Of a stretch of 64,000 nt of DNA, positions 36,510 to 46,442 are shown piece by piece (within the stretch, counting starts at the first letter, position 1; each line of letters opens with the position of its first letter). Made by a program: the position numbers and the translations under genes. The DNA lies in contig NZ_VFRR01000001.1 of NCBI RefSeq assembly GCF_006385675.1, forward strand, positions 62,001 to 126,000, written 5' to 3'. Source of the stretch: Maribrevibacterium harenarium. GTDB lineage: Bacteria > Pseudomonadota > Gammaproteobacteria > Pseudomonadales > Marinomonadaceae. Below the pieces are notes generated by a model, which searched no databases, had not been told where the DNA came from, and worked only from the letters and a program-made list of their open reading frames with translations.

Positions 36510-37305
36510 TAAGAAAGTCGCGCTAATTGTCGAGTACAACGGCGCAGCATACAAAGGTTGGCAGGCGCAAAAGTTTACCGATGATACGGTTCAAGGAAAG
36601 CTTGAACAGGCGCTTACCAAGATTGCGAATCATCCGGTGAGTGTTATTTGTGCTGGTAGAACCGACGCCGGTGTGCATGCCAGTGCGCAAATTGTGCATT
36701 TTGAGACATCTGCAATACGTCCAGAGCGGGCTTGGACGTTAGGCGTAAACACTCACTTGCCTGACGATATTTCGGTTAAGTTTGCCGCTTATGTGAGTGA
36801 TGGCTTTCACGCTCGGTTCTCCGCCTTGAGTCGTCGTTACAGATATGTAATTTATCAGAGTGAATTTCGTCCAGCCTTACTAGGAAAAGGTGTCACTTGG
36901 ACCTATAAAAGCCTTGATGTGGAAACAATGCGCGAGGCGGCAAAGCATTTTGTCGGTACTCACGATTTCACTTCGTTTCGAGCAATTGGTTGTCAGGCCC
37001 ATAGCCCAGTTCGCACAGTGCATCACTTTACCGTTGAGCAGATTGGTAGCTATATTGTTCTTGATGTGCAAGCCAACGCATTTTTACATCACATGATTCG
37101 CAATTTCGCCGGTGTTTTGATGGCGATTGGTGCCGGTGAGCAGCCTGTTACTTGGGCTAAAGAGGTACTTGAAGCACGCGACAGGGCGAAAGGGGGGGTG
37201 ACTGCGCCGCCATACGGCTTATATTTTGTAGACGTGGAATATCCTGCCGAATTCAATTTGCCTCGTATCCCGGTTGGTCCCCATTTTCTACCAGCTACAG
37301 TTTGA
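36502..37305 (+). CDS. truA: tRNA pseudouridine(38-40) synthase TruA
   Basis: 267-aa enzyme converting uridines 38-40 of the tRNA anticodon arm to pseudouridine. The catalytic aspartate is Asp55 in CAGRTDAGVHA. It starts with GTG inside the 3' end of fimV (8-nt overlap), which implies coupled translation. The order fimV-truA-trpF is the Pseudomonas order. Confidence 0.96.
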   Translation: MSNKKVALIVEYNGAAYKGWQAQKFTDDTVQGKLEQALTKIANHPVSVICAGRTDAGVHASAQIVHFETSAIRPERAWTLGVNTHLPDDISVKFAAYVSDGFHARFSALSRRYRYVIYQSEFRPALLGKGVTWTYKSLDVETMREAAKHFVGTHDFTSFRAIGCQAHSPVRTVHHFTVEQIGSYIVLDVQANAFLHHMIRNFAGVLMAIGAGEQPVTWAKEVLEARDRAKGGVTAPPYGLYFVDVEYPAEFNLPRIPVGPHFLPATV

Positions 37306-37312
37306 GGCTAGC

Positions 37313-37933
37313 ATGAGTTGTCGAGTAAAAATCTGCGGTATCACCAATTTAGAAGATGCCATGTTGGCCATTTCAAGCGGAGCCGATGCATTAGGTTTTG
37401 TCTTTTATCCCCCTAGCCCCCGCTATATCTCCATTAGTGATGCCCAAGCTATAGTTTCCAAACTTCCGCCTTTTGTTACTCCTGTCGCCTTGTTTGTCGA
37501 TGCTGCGAGGGATGTAGTTGCGGAGTTATTGGATGGCAGCCCGCGTTGGTGTTTACAATTTCATGGTCAAGAAACACCTGAATATTGTGAGCAATTCAGT
37601 GTTCCTTACTACAAAGCGCTGCGTATGAAGCCCGGCCTAGACATTGCCGCCATTGCAAATAGTTATCCCTGCTCAATGGCGATTCTCTTGGATGCCTATA
37701 AGCCCGGTGTGCCTGGTGGTACTGGTGAGACATTTGACTGGGAGAGCATTCCACAGGGCTTACGTAAGCCGTTAATTTTGGCGGGTGGTCTGTCAATTGA
37801 TAATGTAGCTAAAGCCATTGATATAGTTCGTCCATTTGCAGTGGATGTGAGTGGTGGCGTTGAACTAGAGCCGGGCAAGAAAGATCCAGATAAGGTTCGA
37901 GATTTTATCCGAGCCGCAAAGTATTACGGGTGA
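37313..37933 (+). CDS. trpF: Phosphoribosylanthranilate isomerase
   Basis: 206-aa TIM-barrel enzyme of tryptophan synthesis. The general-base cysteine is Cys8 in VKICGIT; LLDAYKPGVPGGTGETFDW and FAVDVSGGVELEPGKKD form the acid and phosphate site. ATG 37313 is chosen over an upstream reading because it gives the family N-terminus. trpB and trpA are not adjacent; they are absent from this window, as in Pseudomonas-type gene order. Confidence 0.95.
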   Translation: MSCRVKICGITNLEDAMLAISSGADALGFVFYPPSPRYISISDAQAIVSKLPPFVTPVALFVDAARDVVAELLDGSPRWCLQFHGQETPEYCEQFSVPYYKALRMKPGLDIAAIANSYPCSMAILLDAYKPGVPGGTGETFDWESIPQGLRKPLILAGGLSIDNVAKAIDIVRPFAVDVSGGVELEPGKKDPDKVRDFIRAAKYYG

Positions 37934-38138
37934 TTTTTAAGCGCTAGTTAAAGAAAAATACTTAGCGTTCAGAATACGGTGATCAAGCCCCGTGTTCTGT
38001 AGTAGAATGCGCCTATTCTTAGTTAATATTTCCGCCGTTACGGCTGAAAGAAACATATTATTCGAGACAGTCACTTGGGGCGGTTACTTCCTCCAGAAGG
38101 TTAGACTAGTTTCGGTCCAGACACATGTGGAGTATTAG

Positions 38139-39002
38139 ATGAGCAGCTGGTTAGATAAATTTGTCCCTTCGATTATGCGCAGCGAAACCAAACGTGGTCA
38201 GGGTAGCGTACCGGAAGGTCTGTGGAAGAAATGTCCAAAGTGTGAAAACGTGTTGTACCGTCCGGAGCTAGAGAAAAATCTCGATGTTTGTCCGAAGTGC
38301 GACCATCACATGCGTATCTCTGCTCGTCGCCGCTTAGACGTTTTTCTAGATAAAGAAGGACGGGTGGAAATCGCCGCTGGTCTTGAGCCAGAAGACAAAC
38401 TGAAGTTTAAAGACTCCAAACGTTATAAAGATCGTTTGACTGCGGCTCAGAAGGCAACAGGCGAAAATGACGCCCTTGTAGCGATGGAAGGCACTTTAAA
38501 CGGCATGGGTATTGTAGCGGTTGCCTTTGAGTTTAACTTCTTGGGTGGCTCAATGGGCTCAATTGTTGGAGAGAAGTTTGTCCAAGCAGCAAATGTTGCA
38601 CTAGAAAAGAGAATTCCGTTGGTGTGTTTTTCTGCCTCTGGCGGCGCTCGAATGCAAGAGGCGCTGATCTCGCTTATGCAAATGGCTAAGACTTCTGCCG
38701 TATTGGAAAAACTGAAGCAGCAGGGTGTCCCTTACATTTCCTTTATGACCGACCCTGTGTTTGGGGGCGTATCTGCGTCACTGGCAATGCTTGGTGACCT
38801 GAATGTGGCTGAGCCAAATGCGCTGATTGGCTTTGCAGGCCCACGCGTTATCGAACAGACTGTACGCGAAAAGCTACCAGAAGGTTTCCAGCGCAGCGAG
38901 TTTTTGATGGATAAAGGGGCATTGGATATGATCATTCCTCGCCATGAGATCCGCGATCGTCTTTACAACATCCTTTCTATCTTGTCTCACAAAGCAGCAT
39001 AA
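38139..39002 (+). CDS. accD: Acetyl-CoA carboxylase carboxyltransferase subunit beta
   Basis: 287-aa beta subunit of the carboxyltransferase that makes malonyl-CoA for fatty acid synthesis. The zinc finger has Cys32, Cys35, Cys51 and Cys54 (CPKC...CPKC) and the crotonase-fold segment is [13 protein letters not shown]. About 205 bp separates it from trpF, with a small inverted repeat (GCCG/CGGC near 38033) in the leader. It therefore probably has its own promoter. Confidence 0.97.
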   Translation: MSSWLDKFVPSIMRSETKRGQGSVPEGLWKKCPKCENVLYRPELEKNLDVCPKCDHHMRISARRRLDVFLDKEGRVEIAAGLEPEDKLKFKDSKRYKDRLTAAQKATGENDALVAMEGTLNGMGIVAVAFEFNFLGGSMGSIVGEKFVQAANVALEKRIPLVCFSASGGARMQEALISLMQMAKTSAVLEKLKQQGVPYISFMTDPVFGGVSASLAMLGDLNVAEPNALIGFAGPRVIEQTVREKLPEGFQRSEFLMDKGALDMIIPRHEIRDRLYNILSILSHKAA

Positions 39003-39006
39003 CCCA

Positions 39007-40233
39007 ATGGCACATCCGTCATTAGACTCCTGGCTCTCTTATATAGAGAGCCAACATCCAGCAGAAATTGAACTCGGGCTTGACCGTGGATTGGCGGTTT
39101 TACAACGTCTTGATTTATCCCGGCCAAAACACAAAGTTATCACCGTTGCCGGGACCAATGGTAAGGGTTCGACTTGCACGCTGATCAGTAGTTATCTGGT
39201 GCGTCAAGGTTACCGAGTTGGTACTTATACCTCGCCTCATTTTCTTCGCTTTAACGAGCGTGTTGCCCTAGATAGTCAGCCTTGTAGCGATAGCTTGTTG
39301 ATGGAAGCATTTGCTGTAGTAGAGCAGGCTCGTGGAGATATACCGCTTACTTACTTCGAGTTTTCTACCTTGGCAGGTTTGTGGGTCTTTTCCCAGCAAT
39401 CACTCGACTACTGGGTGTTAGAAGTTGGGCTCGGTGGCCGTTTAGATTCAGTCAATATGATTGATGCAGATGTGGCGGTGATTACATCAATCGCTTTAGA
39501 TCATATGGATTGGCTAGGTGATTCAATCGAGGTTATTGGGCGAGAGAAAGCTGGAATTTGTCGTCCCGGCAAACCATTGGTCAACGGTATGTATCAAGGG
39601 CCAGCTAGTATCGCCCAAGTAGCCGCTGAGCAAGATGCTATCTACAGCGAGAAGGGGGTGGATTTTCGTACTGAAGTAACGGCTTCAGGTATGGAATTTC
39701 GTGGGTTTGGTCAGCACTTGGTTGGTCTACCACTTCCTAAGCTGCCGCAGGAAAACGTTGCTACTGTGATTGCTGCATTAATTCAGGCTGAGGTTAAGAT
39801 CGATCACGGGATACTGTCCCAGACATTGACTGAAACAACCTTAACTGGTCGTTTTCAGCAGGTGGCTAATGATCCTGTTATTTATTTGGATGTAGCCCAT
39901 AATCCTGAAGCCGCCGGTACGTTAGTGCAACAGCTACAAGGTTTAGGGCGTCAGCCTATTGCTATATGTGGTATGTTGAAAGACAAAGATATTGCCAGCG
40001 TCATGGCGTTGCTGGAGAACAGTTTCGCATCTTGGCATTTGCTTGATCTTGACGTGCCTCGTGGTAGCAAGGCGGATCATCTAAAGCAATACCTTCCTGC
40101 TGCTCTAACCCATCAATACTCTAGTATGGCCGAGGCATTAGCGGTGGCGAGTGACGAAGCAAGGAAAGAGCAACGGGCTATCGTTGTATTTGGCTCATTT
40201 ATCACGGTAACGGAATACTTAAGCCTAAACTAG
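39007..40233 (+). CDS. folC: Bifunctional folylpolyglutamate/dihydrofolate synthase
   Basis: 408-aa Mur-ligase-like enzyme adding glutamates to folates. The P-loop GTNGKGST is at residues 49-56, with TSPHFLRFNERV and DVAHNPEAA later. ATG 39007 follows the accD stop by 4 bp; the longer reading would run inside accD. Neighbour order accD-folC-dedD matches Pseudomonas. Confidence 0.95.
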   Translation: MAHPSLDSWLSYIESQHPAEIELGLDRGLAVLQRLDLSRPKHKVITVAGTNGKGSTCTLISSYLVRQGYRVGTYTSPHFLRFNERVALDSQPCSDSLLMEAFAVVEQARGDIPLTYFEFSTLAGLWVFSQQSLDYWVLEVGLGGRLDSVNMIDADVAVITSIALDHMDWLGDSIEVIGREKAGICRPGKPLVNGMYQGPASIAQVAAEQDAIYSEKGVDFRTEVTASGMEFRGFGQHLVGLPLPKLPQENVATVIAALIQAEVKIDHGILSQTLTETTLTGRFQQVANDPVIYLDVAHNPEAAGTLVQQLQGLGRQPIAICGMLKDKDIASVMALLENSFASWHLLDLDVPRGSKADHLKQYLPAALTHQYSSMAEALAVASDEARKEQRAIVVFGSFITVTEYLSLN

Positions 40234-40255
40234 CCTAATCAAAGGGGGATATAGG

Positions 40256-40870
40256 ATGATGGATGGCAAGTCTCGACACCGGCTCATTGGCGCTGTGGTG
40301 TTATTGGCTTCTTCGGCTGTGGTATTGCCGCTCATTTTGGACGGAGAAAGGCCGGTCGAACTTGATGAGCTTATTCAAATTCCTACTGAGCCAGATTTCC
40401 CTTTGGTTGAAATTGCTCCTGTTAAGCCTCTTTCTGCCGTAGCTGCAGGGGAGGGTGAGGCGGAGAATGAACCAGTATCTTCCGTCGCAGAAATTGAGTT
40501 AGTGCCCGATCCTAAGTTAGCATCGCCGGTGTCATCTGGGCAGTTATCCCGTCAACAGGCTGATGCAGCTAGCGTCAAGGCGGAAGTCAAAAAGCCGTCT
40601 GCTAAAGCGGCCTCTGCCCAGCCAACTGTCCCTATAGGGGACCGTTGGACAGTACAGATAGCGACGTTTAAGAATCGTGAAAATGCCACCCGTCTCGTCA
40701 GCAAGCTAAGCGAGGCAGATTATAATGCCTACGCGGTGACAACGAATTCCCTCTACAAAGTCTATGTTGGGCCAGAGTTGAAACGCTCAGCAGCAGAGCA
40801 AATTCTGGTGGACATCCAGAAAGAGTTTAGCCTTAAAGGTTTTGTCGTTAAGTATGCACCAAACCCCTAA
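40256..40870 (+). CDS. dedD: SPOR domain protein, DedD-like
   Basis: 204-aa inner-membrane protein: one N-terminal span (about 10-28), a Pro/Glu/Ala-rich linker and a C-terminal SPOR domain (WTVQIATFKNRENATRLV to VYVGPELKRSAAEQIL) that binds denuded peptidoglycan at the division septum. Place between folC and cvpA is where dedD lies in E. coli and Pseudomonas. Two ATGs, 40256 and 40259, are equally possible. Confidence 0.87.
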   Translation: MMDGKSRHRLIGAVVLLASSAVVLPLILDGERPVELDELIQIPTEPDFPLVEIAPVKPLSAVAAGEGEAENEPVSSVAEIELVPDPKLASPVSSGQLSRQQADAASVKAEVKKPSAKAASAQPTVPIGDRWTVQIATFKNRENATRLVSKLSEADYNAYAVTTNSLYKVYVGPELKRSAAEQILVDIQKEFSLKGFVVKYAPNP

Positions 40871-40943
40871 GGTTTTCGGTATCAGTTATTTTGCTTTTCG
40901 GCGCGCTCTGGTAAACTGCGCCGCGATTTATTGAGGGAAATAG

Positions 40944-41477
40944 ATGGACACTTTTGAAGCGATCTCTACGCTTGATTGGTTAATCATCGCGGTAGTGGTG
41001 TTATCGTCTTTGTTGAGTTTGAAGCGTGGCTTTGTTAAGGAAGTCCTGTCGCTTGTTACTTGGGTGGTTGCCTTTTTAGTCGCGGTTAAGTTCACCGATA
41101 ACTTGCAAGTTCTCTTAGTTGATCAGGTTCAAAATGACCAGATCCGCTATATAGTCGCCTTCGCTACGTTATTTATCGCTAGTTTGGTTGTGGGGGCGTT
41201 GGTGAGCTACTTGTTAGGCTCACTAATACAGGTTACGGGATTGTCTAGCACCGATCGTGTGCTGGGTATGTTATTTGGTTTTGCTCGCGGTAGCCTGATT
41301 ATCGTGGCATTTGTTTCATTATTGAGTTTAAGTCCTGCAATTGAAAAAACGACATTTTGGCAACAATCTCAACTTGTGCCACAACTTGTCATTTTAAAGG
41401 ACTGGGTGCGAGAAATGTTAGGCAAAGGCTCAGATTTAGTTGATCCGAGCCTTATTAATCGCGCTCTAAGCAGTTAA
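40944..41477 (+). CDS. cvpA: CvpA family membrane protein
   Basis: 177-aa membrane protein with about four hydrophobic helices, beginning near DWLIIAVVVLSSLLSLKRGFVKEVLSLVTW, a CvpA signature. In E. coli it is needed for colicin V production and bile resistance; its biochemical role is unknown. It precedes purF, as in many gammaproteobacteria. A -10-like TAAACT lies near 40911 upstream. Confidence 0.9.
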   Translation: MDTFEAISTLDWLIIAVVVLSSLLSLKRGFVKEVLSLVTWVVAFLVAVKFTDNLQVLLVDQVQNDQIRYIVAFATLFIASLVVGALVSYLLGSLIQVTGLSSTDRVLGMLFGFARGSLIIVAFVSLLSLSPAIEKTTFWQQSQLVPQLVILKDWVREMLGKGSDLVDPSLINRALSS

Positions 41478-41542
41478 GAAATTATTATCGATAGTTTCGC
41501 CATAGTTGGCTTAGCCATCCCCTAAAACACGAGGTAATTTAC

Positions 41543-43051
41543 ATGTGTGGTATCGTTGGTGTCGTCGCCACGTCCATGGTTAATCAAACCATATTTGACG
41601 CTCTCACGCTTCTTCAACACCGCGGTCAGGACGCCGCTGGTATGGTAACGAGTCACAATGGATTGCTGTGTTTGCGCAAGGACAATGGCCCAGTAAGCGA
41701 AGTCTTCCGCACCCGACACATGAAAAAATTGCATGGCAACATCGGTATTGGTCACGCGCGCTATCCAACCGCGGGTACCTCCAGCTCTGCCGAAGCTCAG
41801 CCCTTTTATGTAAACTCTCCCTACGGTATTTCCCTTGCTCACAATGGCAATTTGACGAATACAGAAAAGCTCAAACGTGAAGTGTTCGAATCGGACTTGC
41901 GTCATGTGAATACTACATCTGACTCTGAAGTATTGGTCAACGTACTTGCCCATGAGCTTCATGAAGAAGGTAAACTCGTACCTACTCCAGAAGATATCTT
42001 TAACGCCCTAGAGCGAGTTTATAAGCGCGTCGAAGGTGGTTATGCCGTCGTTGTGTTAATTACGGGATATGGCATTTTAGCGTTCCGTGACCCCGATGGT
42101 ATTCGTCCGTTGATCTATGGCACTAGAGAAGGCAAAGATGGGGTGATCGAATATATGGTCGCTTCCGAGAGCGTCGCTTTGGATGCGGCTGGCTTTACGG
42201 TGGAGCGTGACATTCGCCCCGGCGAGGCAATGTTCTTCGACTTGAATCACAAACTGCATACCCGTCAGTGCACTGAGCCAAAGGCTCCGCGTCCTTGTTT
42301 GTTTGAGTATGTTTACTTTGCTCGTCCAGACACTGTGATCGATAGCATCTCCGTTTACAAGGCGCGCATGAATATGGGCGACAAGTTGGCGGAAAAAATT
42401 AAGCGTGAATGGCCCGATCACGATATCGACGTGGTTATTCCAATCCCGGACACAAGCCGCACAGCAGCGTTGCAGATTGCTCAAACGTTAAATATTCCAT
42501 TCCGTGAAGGTTTGGTAAAAAACCGGTACATTGGCCGCACGTTCATTATGCCAGGGCAAACGGTACGTAAGAAATCGGTTCGCCAAAAGCTGAATCCTGT
42601 GCCATTCGAGTTCAAAGACAAAAACGTTTTATTAGTTGATGACTCTATTGTACGCGGTACCACCAGTCGTGAAATTATTGAAATGGCGCGGGAAGCAGGT
42701 GCAAAGAAAGTTTACCTAGTGTCGGCTGCTCCAGAAGTGCGTTATCCAAACGTTTATGGTATTGACATGCCTGCGGCGGAAGAATTGATTGCCCACGACC
42801 GCACTGTCGAGGAAATCTGTGAATTGATTGGTGCAGACAAATTGATTTACCAAGATCTACAAGACTTGATTGACGCCTGCGTCGATGAGCGCCATTCCGA
42901 TGTGCGTGAATTCGATACGTCCGTATTCAATGGTAATTATATTGCAGGTAACATTACGGAAGAGTATTTAGCTGGTCTGGCTTCTGCACGTAGTGATGCC
43001 AATAAAAATATGGCAGCAACGGCATCGAGTGATTTGATGTTACCTATGTAG
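41543..43051 (+). CDS. purF: Amidophosphoribosyltransferase
   Basis: 502-aa first enzyme of purine synthesis. The N-terminal nucleophile is Cys2 (MCGIVGV, after Met removal), followed by [12 protein letters not shown]. The PRPP loop is [19 protein letters not shown] lies about 9 nt upstream. Length is typical and no disruption is seen. A hairpin follows before metZ. Confidence 0.97.
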   Translation: MCGIVGVVATSMVNQTIFDALTLLQHRGQDAAGMVTSHNGLLCLRKDNGPVSEVFRTRHMKKLHGNIGIGHARYPTAGTSSSAEAQPFYVNSPYGISLAHNGNLTNTEKLKREVFESDLRHVNTTSDSEVLVNVLAHELHEEGKLVPTPEDIFNALERVYKRVEGGYAVVVLITGYGILAFRDPDGIRPLIYGTREGKDGVIEYMVASESVALDAAGFTVERDIRPGEAMFFDLNHKLHTRQCTEPKAPRPCLFEYVYFARPDTVIDSISVYKARMNMGDKLAEKIKREWPDHDIDVVIPIPDTSRTAALQIAQTLNIPFREGLVKNRYIGRTFIMPGQTVRKKSVRQKLNPVPFEFKDKNVLLVDDSIVRGTTSREIIEMAREAGAKKVYLVSAAPEVRYPNVYGIDMPAAEELIAHDRTVEEICELIGADKLIYQDLQDLIDACVDERHSDVREFDTSVFNGNYIAGNITEEYLAGLASARSDANKNMAATASSDLMLPM

Positions 43052-43069
43052 AAGTGGTGAGTTAGGATA

Positions 43070-43103
43070 ACAAGCCAGGCCTAACGTGCCTGGCTTATTT
43101 GTT
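43070..43103 (+). terminator. Hairpin between purF and metZ
   Basis: Stem AAGCCAGGC / GCCTGGCTT (43072-43080 and 43088-43096) with a 7-nt loop, then ATTTGTTT. A probable terminator for purF, and close enough to metZ to affect its leader. Confidence 0.75.
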
Positions 43104-43120
43104 TATGAGGGTGTTTGGGT

Positions 43121-44293
43121 ATGAGTGATTATAAAGAAGCGACCTTGGCGGTGCAGGCGGCCATTCGACAAACTTCTGAGCAAGAAAATAGCGAAGCCAT
43201 ATTTATGACTTCAAGCTTCGCCTACGGGAGTGCTGAAGAGGCGGCGGCTAAGTTCGGTGGTGATGCCGGTGGCAATATTTATTCTCGCTTCACCAACCCA
43301 ACTGTAGAGCTGTTTGAAAAACGTTTAGCTGCCTTAGAAAAAGGGGAGGCGGCCGTTGCCACGGCGTCTGGTATGGCGGCCCTACAGACTCTAGCTTACA
43401 GCTTGCTTCAAGCGGGAGATAAAGTTGTCTGCTCGCGCAATATCTTTGGCTCTACAGTCAAATTCTTCAACGCCTACGTAGCGAAGTTTGGTGTTGATAT
43501 TGTTTATGTTGATGCCACTGACTATGACGCTTGGGCGATTGAAATTGATAGTCGCACCCGCCTTTGCTATTTCGAAACGCCATCTAATCCCCTGTACGAA
43601 GTGGTTGATGTGGCCCGTGTCACCAAGTTGGCCCATGCTAAAGGGGCGCTATTATGTGTGGATACGGTGCTTGCTACACCCGCTTTACAAAACCCGCTAA
43701 CCCAAGGGGCGGATATCGTGATGCAATCTGCCACCAAATTTATTGATGGACAAGGACGTGCGCTTGGTGGGGCGCTGATCTCCAATGCAGAGATTTGTGA
43801 GAAATTCGTCGGCTTTATGCGCAGTGCTGGCCCGGCCATGAGTCCGTTTAACGCTTGGGTGTTGTTAAACGGCCTAGAAACGCTAGCATTGAGAATGAAA
43901 GCGCATTCTGCAAATGCTCAGGCTTTAGCTGAATATTTAGATGCTCATCCCAAGGTTAAGAAAGTTAACTACGGTGGACTGCCGACACATAAGTATCATG
44001 AGCTTGCCAAACAGCAGCAGAAAGGGTTTGGCGGAGTGCTATCGTTTGAGCTAGATGGTGGTCGGGAGCAAGCTTGGCGCTTCATTAACAATGTTAAGCT
44101 GATGTCGATTACGGGTAACTTGGGGGATACGAAAACACTGGTGACCCACCCGGCCTCTACCACTCACGGTAGGCTTACTGATGAAGAAAAACATAAGGCT
44201 GGCATTGTAGAAGGACTAGTGCGAGTATCCGTCGGGATTGAAGATATTGAAGATATTTTGGCTGACGTGGAGCAAGCGTTAGCCAAATTGTAG
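43121..44293 (+). CDS. metZ: O-succinylhomoserine sulfhydrylase
   Basis: 390-aa PLP enzyme of the Cys/Met metabolism family, making homocysteine from O-succinylhomoserine and sulfide. The PLP lysine is Lys206 in SATKFIDGQGR; YSRFTNPT and TASGMAAL are also visible. ATG 43121 follows GAGGG by 8 nt and is preferred to a TTG at 43115. The position after purF and the sequence match metZ of Pseudomonas; cystathionine gamma-synthase would be the alternative. Confidence 0.92.
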   Translation: MSDYKEATLAVQAAIRQTSEQENSEAIFMTSSFAYGSAEEAAAKFGGDAGGNIYSRFTNPTVELFEKRLAALEKGEAAVATASGMAALQTLAYSLLQAGDKVVCSRNIFGSTVKFFNAYVAKFGVDIVYVDATDYDAWAIEIDSRTRLCYFETPSNPLYEVVDVARVTKLAHAKGALLCVDTVLATPALQNPLTQGADIVMQSATKFIDGQGRALGGALISNAEICEKFVGFMRSAGPAMSPFNAWVLLNGLETLALRMKAHSANAQALAEYLDAHPKVKKVNYGGLPTHKYHELAKQQQKGFGGVLSFELDGGREQAWRFINNVKLMSITGNLGDTKTLVTHPASTTHGRLTDEEKHKAGIVEGLVRVSVGIEDIEDILADVEQALAKL

Positions 44294-44302
44294 TAGTGGG
44301 AA

Positions 44303-44341
44303 ACTAGGCTACGGGGAGTGATTCGTAGCCTAGTCTTTGCT
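44303..44341 (+). terminator. Terminator after metZ
   Basis: Stem ACTAGGCTACG / CGTAGCCTAGT (44303-44313 and 44324-44334), with a TTTTTT run a few bases later. It overlaps the end of the convergent PilZ gene. Confidence 0.75.
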
Positions 44342-44758
44342 GGTTTTTTCTATTTCGCTAGCACTCAGGATTTGCTGCTCGTCAATGATGCGTTTAGCAG
44401 CTACCTCGGTGCGCCTAGCGTGCTTCTGGCAGTGCAAAACGTACGCCTCGATCTGCTGTCTAGCATCCCCTTCGAGTTTGCTAAAGTGCCATCCAGATTG
44501 TTTGTCATTGCTATAAATTCGTGTTGCAGAGGCCGCAACAATATCGAGTTGTTCTAGCTCGATAATACCTTCCATATTAGCTGGTAAGTTCATCTCACTC
44601 TGTGTGGCAAGAGCCATCCCGCTAATGCTGAGGTTGACGAGCAAATACCGCTCACCATTGGCGTTATCCACAAAGTACGCTGGCGTTACAGGGGTAACGC
44701 GAACCGCATCACGTCGGTCGTTGGATTCATAATGCATGTAAGATGAGCGAATTTCCAT
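44330..44758 (-). CDS. PilZ domain protein linked to the flagellar stator
   Basis: 142-aa PilZ-type cyclic di-GMP receptor. The N-terminal arginine motif is NDRRDAVR (Arg15, Arg16, Arg20) and the second half of the site is LVNLSISGMAL, matching RxxxR and D/NxSxxG. The start ATG lies 1 bp after the motB stop, so the two are probably translationally coupled. That suggests it adjusts stator activity in response to c-di-GMP, as YcgR/FlgZ proteins do; this is inference. The tail is basic and charged. Confidence 0.8.
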   Translation of the reverse strand: MEIRSSYMHYESNDRRDAVRVTPVTPAYFVDNANGERYLLVNLSISGMALATQSEMNLPANMEGIIELEQLDIVAASATRIYSNDKQSGWHFSKLEGDARQQIEAYVLHCQKHARRTEVAAKRIIDEQQILSASEIEKTSKD

Positions 44759-44759
44759 G

Positions 44760-45533
44760 CTATTTAGACCTGAGCTTCTTATTATCTCTTTCTAGCACAA
44801 ATTCCACGCGTCGATTTAGAGCACGATGCTCTTCGGTATCGTTGCGGACTAGCGGAATACTGTCTGCATACCCCGTCGCCGTCATGCGCTCTGGGGAAAT
44901 GCCATTATTGAGAAAGTAGCGTAGTGTCGTGGTGGCTCGAATGGCCGACAGTTCCCAGTTACTGGGGAAGCGGGAAGTTCTTATGGGGATATTATCCGTA
45001 TGTCCTTTGATGCTGATGTCATAGTCTGGATAACGCTGAAAAATATTCAAAAGGGTGGCATAGATAGGCTCTGCTTCCCACTTAATCTCCGCCTCGCCGG
45101 ACTCAAATAGAGATGATCCATCCACACGAATCGTGATACGTTCACCATCTTCAAATACAGAAACTTGGGACTCTAATGCGGTGGCTACAAAGCGGTTAGC
45201 CACATCATTGGCAATTTCTTTTACTTGTTCTCGTACTTCTTCATCAATGGGTTCTTTCGCGTAAGTAAGTTGATCATTGGTTGCCATCTGCGGCTCAGCG
45301 GGTCTAATAACTTCCGTGCCGCCACCAGAATATTTTAGCGGGTCCTGTCTTACCAAGGCACCATTACTGTTTAATGCAACCTGAATCGAGGAGAGTGCTG
45401 CCACTAGGGTGGTTTCCGTCATCCGCGATAAGCTGTACAGCAGGATAAAGAACACCAGCAGCAGGGACATAAGATCGGCAAAGGTGAAAATCCAGCCTGC
45501 ACCATCGTCTTCTTCAAATAATGGGTCGGACAT
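44760..45533 (-). CDS. Flagellar motor stator protein MotB/PomB-like
   Basis: 257-aa stator protein. A single span near the N-terminus (TFADLMSLLLVFFILLY) carries the ion-binding aspartate Asp20, and an OmpA-like peptidoglycan-binding domain follows (IKGHTDNIPI, NWELSAIRATTTLRYF, RVEFVLER). With the upstream MotA/PomA-type gene it forms the torque generator. Whether protons or sodium drive it cannot be settled here, though the overall look is PomB-like. Confidence 0.9.
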   Translation of the reverse strand: MSDPLFEEDDGAGWIFTFADLMSLLLVFFILLYSLSRMTETTLVAALSSIQVALNSNGALVRQDPLKYSGGGTEVIRPAEPQMATNDQLTYAKEPIDEEVREQVKEIANDVANRFVATALESQVSVFEDGERITIRVDGSSLFESGEAEIKWEAEPIYATLLNIFQRYPDYDISIKGHTDNIPIRTSRFPSNWELSAIRATTTLRYFLNNGISPERMTATGYADSIPLVRNDTEEHRALNRRVEFVLERDNKKLRSK

Positions 45534-45545
45534 AATACCCCCTAC

Positions 45546-46313
45546 CTACTCAGCGATACCGGCAGGTTTACGTTGGTGGGCTGGCACATAAGAGGACAGA
45601 CGCTCGTATACAGCGAGATAGTTGTTACTACCTAGCAAGCTGACTGTACCATCGCGAATGATTTCTAGAGTTTGAACTTCTAGTATGGTTCGAGCACGCA
45701 GCTTACCGGCGATCGGGTTAAAGATCACGGTAGCCAAAAGGGAACCGTAAAAGGTGGTCAATAGAGCCACCGCCATTGCTGGGCCGATGGATTCCGGATT
45801 ATCTAGTTGGGATAGCATCTGTATCAGACCGATCAAAGTCCCCAACATGCCGAATGCTGGAGCATAGGTCCCCATCTTCTTAAACACATCTTGCACAACA
45901 AAGTGGCGGGTCTTGAGGGAATCAATGTCGGCTTGCAGAGTTTTACGAATGTAATCTTCGTCAGAGGCATCAGAAGCCATGCTTAGGGCACGTTTTAGAA
46001 AAGGGGAGTCCGCATCTACGCGGCTCAATGCGACTAGGCCTTCCCGGCGCGCTACTTTGGTCAGATTCAACATGGTTTGAATCATGGCTTGAGGGTCCTG
46101 CTTATCTTGCGCGAACACAATAAACATTGCCCTTAAAGCCGCCATGGTGTCTCGAAACTGGAACGTCAACAGAGTCGCGGCAATGGTACCTCCGATAACA
46201 ATCATAATACCAGGGATGTTAATGAATATTGAGATATCACTACTACCGATAAAGATGGCAGAAACGATAAGTGCGAGACCGGAGACAATACCTATAAAAG
46301 AAGCGAAATCCAT
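45546..46313 (-). CDS. Flagellar motor stator protein MotA/PomA-like
   Basis: 255-aa MotA/TolQ/ExbB-type protein with four membrane helices: about 5-25, 30-50, and a pair near 150-205 (GTYAPAFGMLGTLIGLIQML and AVALLTTFYGSLLATVIFNPIAGKLR). The cytoplasmic loop between spans 2 and 3 holds the charged residues that touch FliG. It begins the stator operon, 12 bp before the MotB-type gene. Resemblance is greatest to PomA of Vibrio-like sodium motors. Confidence 0.9.
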   Translation of the reverse strand: MDFASFIGIVSGLALIVSAIFIGSSDISIFINIPGIMIVIGGTIAATLLTFQFRDTMAALRAMFIVFAQDKQDPQAMIQTMLNLTKVARREGLVALSRVDADSPFLKRALSMASDASDEDYIRKTLQADIDSLKTRHFVVQDVFKKMGTYAPAFGMLGTLIGLIQMLSQLDNPESIGPAMAVALLTTFYGSLLATVIFNPIAGKLRARTILEVQTLEIIRDGTVSLLGSNNYLAVYERLSSYVPAHQRKPAGIAE

Positions 46314-46410
46314 CGTTTGCTATACCTAGTCGTTACCATAAAAACCTCCCCATTATGGAGAGCATGAAATCGACAAACAAGTCGCACGGGTAATTTTTTG
46401 TCAATAGTGC

Positions 46411-46441
46411 AAAAAAATAGCCCGCATTTGCGGGCTATCGG
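46411..46441 (-). terminator. Terminator after the RND pump gene
   Basis: Stem TAGCCCGC / GCGGGCTA with a 4-nt loop (about 46420-46439). On the minus strand it is followed by seven T. It separates the efflux operon from the stator operon. Confidence 0.9.
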
Positions 46442-46442
46442 A

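Noticed and set aside
35462-36554. Several long minus-strand and alternate-frame open frames inside fimV
   Set aside because: They lie opposite the Asp/Glu-rich repeat region of fimV, where GAA/GAT-rich codons produce long serine-rich antisense frames by chance; no start signals or family likeness.
37934-38138. trpB and trpA missing between trpF and accD, as if deleted
   Set aside because: In Pseudomonas-type genomes trpF and accD are normally neighbours and trpBA lie elsewhere, so no deletion need be invoked.
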